Shown one piece after another: positions 5,422-8,871 of a stretch of DNA of 8,871 nt. The stretch covers positions 1-8,871 of the forward strand of contig JACDGH010000097.1 of the NCBI GenBank assembly GCA_013815395.1, given 5' to 3'. Position 1 is the stretch's first letter. Each line of letters begins with the position of its first letter. The notes beneath the pieces were generated by a model. The model searched no databases and had not been told where the DNA came from. It worked only from the letters and a program-made list of their open reading frames with translations. This DNA is from Parachlamydiaceae bacterium (lineage in GTDB: Bacteria; Chlamydiota; Chlamydiia; Chlamydiales; Parachlamydiaceae). Made by a program: the position numbers and the translations under genes.

Positions 5422-6654
5422 ATGAAACTTTGGATGAAAATCCTATTAGCTTTAGTCTTAGGAGTTATTGTAGGAGCTACTTTAGGTCCAAAAGCAGAGC
5501 TTTTTAAGCCTATTGGTAATTTATTTCTGAATTTGATCAGCATGATTATTATGCCACTGGTCATGGCTTCGATTGTGGTAAGCGTAACAAATATACATGA
5601 TCCGAAGCGACTCAGCCGCGTGGGTTTTACAGCTTTTGGAATGTTTTTGTTGACCACCCTGGCTGCTATCATGATCGGTTTAGCTTTTGCTCATTTTTTT
5701 AAGCCTGGTTTGGGAATGAGCTTGCAAGCTGCTCAGCCTATTAACGCCCTCTCAGCACCTGGTTTTAGCGAAATAATGCTTTCTTTAATCCCCAGCAATC
5801 CTATTGCTGCAATTGTGAATGGAAACATTCTACAAGTTATTGTGTTCTCCTTATTTTTAGGAATTGCAATCAATTATTCAGGGGAACGAGGTAGGGCCTT
5901 ACTTGAGGTGTTTGAATCTTTAGCGGATGTGATGTATCGGTTGACATCCATAGTTATGGAATTTTCTCCGATCGGCGTTTTTGCCCTCATGGCTTGGGTA
6001 GCAGGATCTTTTGGCGTTGTTGTGCTTTTACCCCTGGTTAAATTACTGTCGATTTATTACGCGGCATGTGTATTTCATATTTTGTTTGTTTTTTGTACTA
6101 TTTTATGGTTTATGGCCAGAATCTCACCTTTGCCCTTTTTCAAAGGTATGGGTGATGCCATTATGTTAGCCTTTTCCACTTGCAGCAGTTCCGCCACTTT
6201 ACCAGTGTCAATGCATTGCCTACAGAGAAATTTGGGAGTTTCAAAGAATATTTCCAATTTTATTTTACCTCTAGGAACTACTTTAAATATGAATGGCGCC
6301 GCCTTATATCAAGTCATGGCGGCCATGTTTGTGGCACAGGCTTATGGGATTGATTTAAGCTGGATGAATATTCTAATCCTTGTAGCAGTATCTACCATTT
6401 CAGCCATCGCAGCCGCAGGGGTACCAGGTTCCGGCTTTCTCATGCTCTCTTTAGTTTTTGGGGCTTTAGGGCTTCCTTTAGAGGGAATGGCAATATTAGC
6501 TGGTATCGATCGCTTAAGAGAGATGCCCTCAACTGTATTAAATGTGCTTGGCAATTGTGTTTGCGCCTTATATATTGCCGCCAAGGAAGGCGAATTGGAT
6601 GGGCGTAAATACAATCATCAAGAATTAGTTGAGGTTGAAGGCAACGATGTTTAG
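5422..6654 (+). CDS. gltT: SLC1/DAACS-family amino acid or dicarboxylate:cation symporter
   Basis: A 410-residue inner-membrane transporter of the glutamate/dicarboxylate symporter fold. Hydrophobic segments run through residues 5-20, 35-55, 70-92, 128-150, 175-230 and beyond. The re-entrant loop HP1 has the serine-rich SSSATLP (255-261); TM7 has NMNGAALY (289-296), HP2 has AAGVPGSG (331-338), and TM8 has GIDRLREMPSTVLNVLGN (361-378). Aligned by eye to GltPh, D312 is N291, T314 is A293, D394 is E367, R397 is S370 and D405 is N378, while D390 (D363), T398 (T371) and N401 (N374) are kept. R397 holds the substrate side-chain carboxylate and D312/D405 bind Na+, so glutamate specificity and Na+ coupling are doubtful; the symbol reflects family only. 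N at the 405 position also occurs, from memory, in proton-coupled E. coli GltP and DctA. GGGAGGA (5411-5417) is the strongest Shine-Dalgarno site in the window. It may be cotranscribed with lpxK. Confidence 0.85.
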   Translation: MKLWMKILLALVLGVIVGATLGPKAELFKPIGNLFLNLISMIIMPLVMASIVVSVTNIHDPKRLSRVGFTAFGMFLLTTLAAIMIGLAFAHFFKPGLGMSLQAAQPINALSAPGFSEIMLSLIPSNPIAAIVNGNILQVIVFSLFLGIAINYSGERGRALLEVFESLADVMYRLTSIVMEFSPIGVFALMAWVAGSFGVVVLLPLVKLLSIYYAACVFHILFVFCTILWFMARISPLPFFKGMGDAIMLAFSTCSSSATLPVSMHCLQRNLGVSKNISNFILPLGTTLNMNGAALYQVMAAMFVAQAYGIDLSWMNILILVAVSTISAIAAAGVPGSGFLMLSLVFGALGLPLEGMAILAGIDRLREMPSTVLNVLGNCVCALYIAAKEGELDGRKYNHQELVEVEGNDV

Positions 6655-6662
6655 ATCCTTGT

Positions 6663-8117
6663 TTACTGCTCATCCTGGGCTAGAGTGTAGCCTGGCTTGC
6701 CATCGAATGTGCATAGATGCTCAGTATGCGTAAAATGAATGTTATGGTCCGCCAACTGTTGGATCAACTTGGCAATTTGTTGATGCGTGATGGGATGCCC
6801 TTTTTGAACAGATAAAAAGCGACACCGCCAGCTGTCCACACAAGCTGTCTCGGGCATTTTGTTAGGCCACACTTTAACGCCTCGGTTGGCAATCATGGTG
6901 AGCTTTAATTCGCTCTCCCCTAATGAGCTTATCTTTTTTTGAATATGTTCTACATCTTCTTTGGATTCGATGAAGATATCCACACCCACCGTTTCTTTTT
7001 TATTGTCGGCTACATACTTACTAGAGTGCGCTTGCGCAAGGTTTTTTGGGGTTGAATAATGCACCTGTTTAAAGGTGTGCGGGTTTTTGCCTAGACGTTT
7101 GATCACTGCTTGTGCAAATTCCTTGGTCCCCACTTTTTCTTTGCTAATGTTAGCTTTAAAAATATCGTAAGTGTGAATGCCATCTTCCAATGTACACAAC
7201 CAGGCATTATGTATTAAGGCTGCAGCTTCCGGCAAGCCAATGTGCACTAACATTAATACAGATGCTAAAATAAGGCCTGAAGGATTGGCCAAATTTTGTC
7301 CGGCGCGCCGCGGTGCGGAACCATGGATGGCTTCAAACATGGCACTATGGACGCCTATGTTGGCAGAGCCAGCTAATCCGACCGAGCCGGCAATTTGGGC
7401 AGCAACATCAGAAAGGATATCGCCATAGAGATTAGGCATCACGATCACATCAAAAGCATTGGGAGTGTCGGCTAATTTTGCCGCGCCGATGTCTACAATC
7501 CAATGTTCATTCTGGATATCGGGATACTCGGCCGCAATTTCATCAAAAACTTTATGGAACAAACCATCGGAAAGTTTGAGGATATTATCTTTGGTAAAGC
7601 AAGTCACTTTTTTGCGAGCGTTGGCTTTGGCATATTCAAAGGCATAGCGCACGATTTTTTCACAGCCGGGACGAGTGATGATCTTTAAAGCGTGTACAGT
7701 TTCTGGGGTTTGTCGATATTCAATGCCGGTATATAAGTCTTCTTCATTTTCACGGATGATGACCACATCCATATCCGGATGTTTCGTTTCTACGAAAGGA
7801 TAATAAGAGACACAGGGGCGCACATTAGCGTAAAGACCTAATGAGGTGCGAATAGTGACATTTAAACTTTTAAATCCACCGCCCTGTGGTGTAGTAATAG
7901 GGGCTTTTAAAAATCCTTTAGTGTTTCTAATGATATCCCAAGTGGATGGTTCGATACCGGAGGGTTGGCCGCGCAAATAGACTTTTTCGCCGATTTCAAC
8001 ATGTTTATATTCGAGAGGAGCTCCTGAAGCTTTTAAAATTTCTAAGGTTGCTTGCATGATTTCCGGTCCAATGCCATCGCCTTCAGCCACTGTAATAGGA
8101 ATAGTGCGAGATGCCAT
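6663..8117 (-). CDS. icd: Isocitrate dehydrogenase, long C-terminally extended type, probably NADP-dependent
   Basis: Oxidatively decarboxylates isocitrate to 2-oxoglutarate in the TCA cycle (cytoplasm). It has 484 residues: a catalytic beta-decarboxylating dehydrogenase domain to about residue 350, then an extra C-terminal domain (about 355-484) as in Rickettsia and Thermus enzymes, absent from the 416-residue E. coli enzyme. Substrate and metal residues are visible: SLNVTIR (84-90), R100, RENEEDLYTGIEY (122-134), K176 in TKDN, and D232/D236 in NLYGDILSD. The cofactor loop reads HGSAPRRAG (265-273). Two arginines lie where NAD-type enzymes have Asp-Ile and E. coli NADP-IDH has Lys-Tyr, so NADP use is inferred. 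GGAGA (complement of 8124-8128) lies six bases before the ATG. It converges with the transporter gene with only 8 nt between stops and diverges from kdsD. Pathogenic Chlamydia lack icd. Confidence 0.93.
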   Translation of the reverse strand: MASRTIPITVAEGDGIGPEIMQATLEILKASGAPLEYKHVEIGEKVYLRGQPSGIEPSTWDIIRNTKGFLKAPITTPQGGGFKSLNVTIRTSLGLYANVRPCVSYYPFVETKHPDMDVVIIRENEEDLYTGIEYRQTPETVHALKIITRPGCEKIVRYAFEYAKANARKKVTCFTKDNILKLSDGLFHKVFDEIAAEYPDIQNEHWIVDIGAAKLADTPNAFDVIVMPNLYGDILSDVAAQIAGSVGLAGSANIGVHSAMFEAIHGSAPRRAGQNLANPSGLILASVLMLVHIGLPEAAALIHNAWLCTLEDGIHTYDIFKANISKEKVGTKEFAQAVIKRLGKNPHTFKQVHYSTPKNLAQAHSSKYVADNKKETVGVDIFIESKEDVEHIQKKISSLGESELKLTMIANRGVKVWPNKMPETACVDSWRCRFLSVQKGHPITHQQIAKLIQQLADHNIHFTHTEHLCTFDGKPGYTLAQDEQ

Positions 8118-8161
8118 GAGAAGTCTCCATGTAATGATGAATTTATAAAGTCGAATTAACG

Positions 8162-8193
8162 ATTATAAGCTAAAATCGGATAAATATTGTCCA
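8162..8193 (-). promoter_or_regulatory. Candidate promoter for icd in the icd/kdsD divergent spacer
   Basis: The minus strand has a perfect TATAAT (complement of 8162-8167), about 45 bases before the icd ATG. Upstream choices for the -35 are TGGACA (complement of 8188-8193, spacer 20) or GACAAT (complement of 8186-8191, spacer 18); neither is ideal. The 156-base spacer (8118-8273) also holds the leader of kdsD, for which only a weak TATATA (8254-8259) without a good -35 is seen. Confidence 0.4.
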
Positions 8194-8273
8194 TTTTGAA
8201 TTCTAAACTTGAGACTAATGCTTTACATGAATTAAAATCAAAGCAGAAAATTGTATATAGGTTAAAGACGACT

Positions 8274-8871
8274 ATGATGCTTAAAGAACTTTTGCAAAAA
8301 GAAAAAATCGCCCTTGATCATTTTTTCGAGAATCTGGATTTAGAGACGGCTGAACAACTGTTTGCCTTGCTTAAAGAGTGCAAGGGGTTAATTATCTTCA
8401 CAGGTATTGGTAAAAGTGGATTGGTGGCGGAGAAGATTTCTTTAACCATGACTTCAACCGGATCGCGCGCCTGTTACATGTCAGCTGCCAGCGCTTTGCA
8501 TGGTGATATTGGAATGGTCAGCCGCGATGATATTTTCATTATGATTAGCAAAAGTGGTGAAAGCGATGAATTGCTGCAGATGATCCCTTTTCTGCGCAAT
8601 AAAGGCGTTAAAATTGTTGCTATTGTCAATAATCATGAAAGCCGACTGGCCAAAGCCTGTGATTTAAAAGTGATTTTGCCTTTAGAAGAAGAGCTCTGCC
8701 CTTTTAATTTGGCGCCCACGACTTCTACCGTGATTCAATTGATTTTTGGCGATGTGCTTGCAATCGCCTTAATGATGCATAAAAAATTCAGTTTGTCTGA
8801 ATTTGCGATGAATCATCCTGCCGGAAAGATTGGACGTCAGTTAACCATGCGCGTCAAGGATTTGATGTTGA
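8274..8871 (+). CDS. kdsD: Arabinose 5-phosphate isomerase, KpsF/GutQ family (3' end outside window)
   Basis: Interconverts ribulose 5-phosphate and arabinose 5-phosphate, the entry step to Kdo for LPS inner core. About 199 residues are present: a full SIS domain, with the frame still open at the window end; the usual pair of CBS domains must follow. Motifs are TGIGKSG (43-49) with the active-site-type Lys, ALHGDIGMVS, SKSGESDELL, CPFNLAPTTST, a GDVLAIALM helix, and FAMNHPAGKIGRQL followed by RVKDLML, the junction to the CBS region. SKSGE in place of the commoner SNSGE, and PFNL in the CPxNLAPTTST block, are what I recall from chlamydial KpsF. The usual HPAEA before HGDLG is replaced by MSAAS. 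ATG codons at 8274 and 8277 are both possible; no strong Shine-Dalgarno site is visible. With gmhA and lpxK it makes a third LPS-core/lipid A gene in the window. Confidence 0.9.
   Translation, partial: MMLKELLQKEKIALDHFFENLDLETAEQLFALLKECKGLIIFTGIGKSGLVAEKISLTMTSTGSRACYMSAASALHGDIGMVSRDDIFIMISKSGESDELLQMIPFLRNKGVKIVAIVNNHESRLAKACDLKVILPLEEELCPFNLAPTTSTVIQLIFGDVLAIALMMHKKFSLSEFAMNHPAGKIGRQLTMRVKDLML

Noticed and set aside
7177..7428. 83-residue + strand open frame opposite icd
   Set aside because: Antisense to conserved active-site codons of icd; composition only reflects that gene.
1..8871. tRNA, rRNA, CRISPR, transposase, integrase or tandem repeat arrays
   Set aside because: Reading both strands showed no cloverleaf, regular spaced repeat, or mobile-element protein motif.

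Overview
The window carries ten genes on both strands with short spacers and no phage, IS, CRISPR or structural RNA genes. The DNA is moderately AT-rich. Gene content suggests a Gram-negative, LPS-bearing member of the Chlamydiota, probably an environmental (amoeba-associated, Parachlamydiales-like) lineage. Three observations support this: the KdsD/KpsF protein has a chlamydial flavour (SKSGE and CPFNLAPTTST motifs); the neighbourhood of a methyltransferase, a SLC1-type glutamate transporter, a TCA-cycle gene and kpsF recalls, from memory, the Chlamydia trachomatis CT399-CT404 region; and the isocitrate dehydrogenase is the long C-terminally extended type also seen in Rickettsia and Thermus. 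The assignment is an inference. C. trachomatis itself lacks icd and LPS heptose, so the window would not come from that species.

Layout. 2-238 (+) is the 3' end of a probable SAM-dependent methyltransferase, converging on a LOG-family nucleotide-binding protein (330-1358, -); a long imperfect hairpin lies between them. Divergent from the LOG gene is a membrane-anchored class I methyltransferase (1530-2075, +) that resembles the eukaryotic FAM173 lysine methyltransferases. A perfect 10-bp hairpin (2116-2140) closes that gene. Next come a YbaK/EbsC-type aminoacyl-tRNA deacylase (2236-2769) and an overlapping aerobic coproporphyrinogen III oxidase, hemF (2756-3544), whose usual C-terminal tail is missing. 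A separate AT-rich promoter (TATAATATAAT) precedes gmhA (3671-4279) and lpxK (4272-5387), which overlap by 8 nt, followed after 34 nt by a SLC1/DAACS symporter gene (5422-6654). That gene converges with icd (6663-8117, -), leaving only 8 nt between stop codons. Divergent from icd is kdsD/kpsF (8274 onward, +), cut by the window edge.

How the genes fit together. gmhA (heptose), lpxK (lipid A 4'-phosphorylation) and kdsD (arabinose 5-phosphate for Kdo) all feed lipid A/inner-core LPS synthesis. hemF supplies oxygen-dependent haem synthesis and icd the oxidative TCA step to 2-oxoglutarate, which together suggest a respiring organism with a fuller TCA cycle than pathogenic Chlamydia. The transporter would import an amino acid or dicarboxylate, but key substrate and cation residues are changed.

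There is no clear undescribed multi-gene system here. The best leads are the FAM173-like methyltransferase, the altered binding site of the SLC1 transporter and the truncated HemF.
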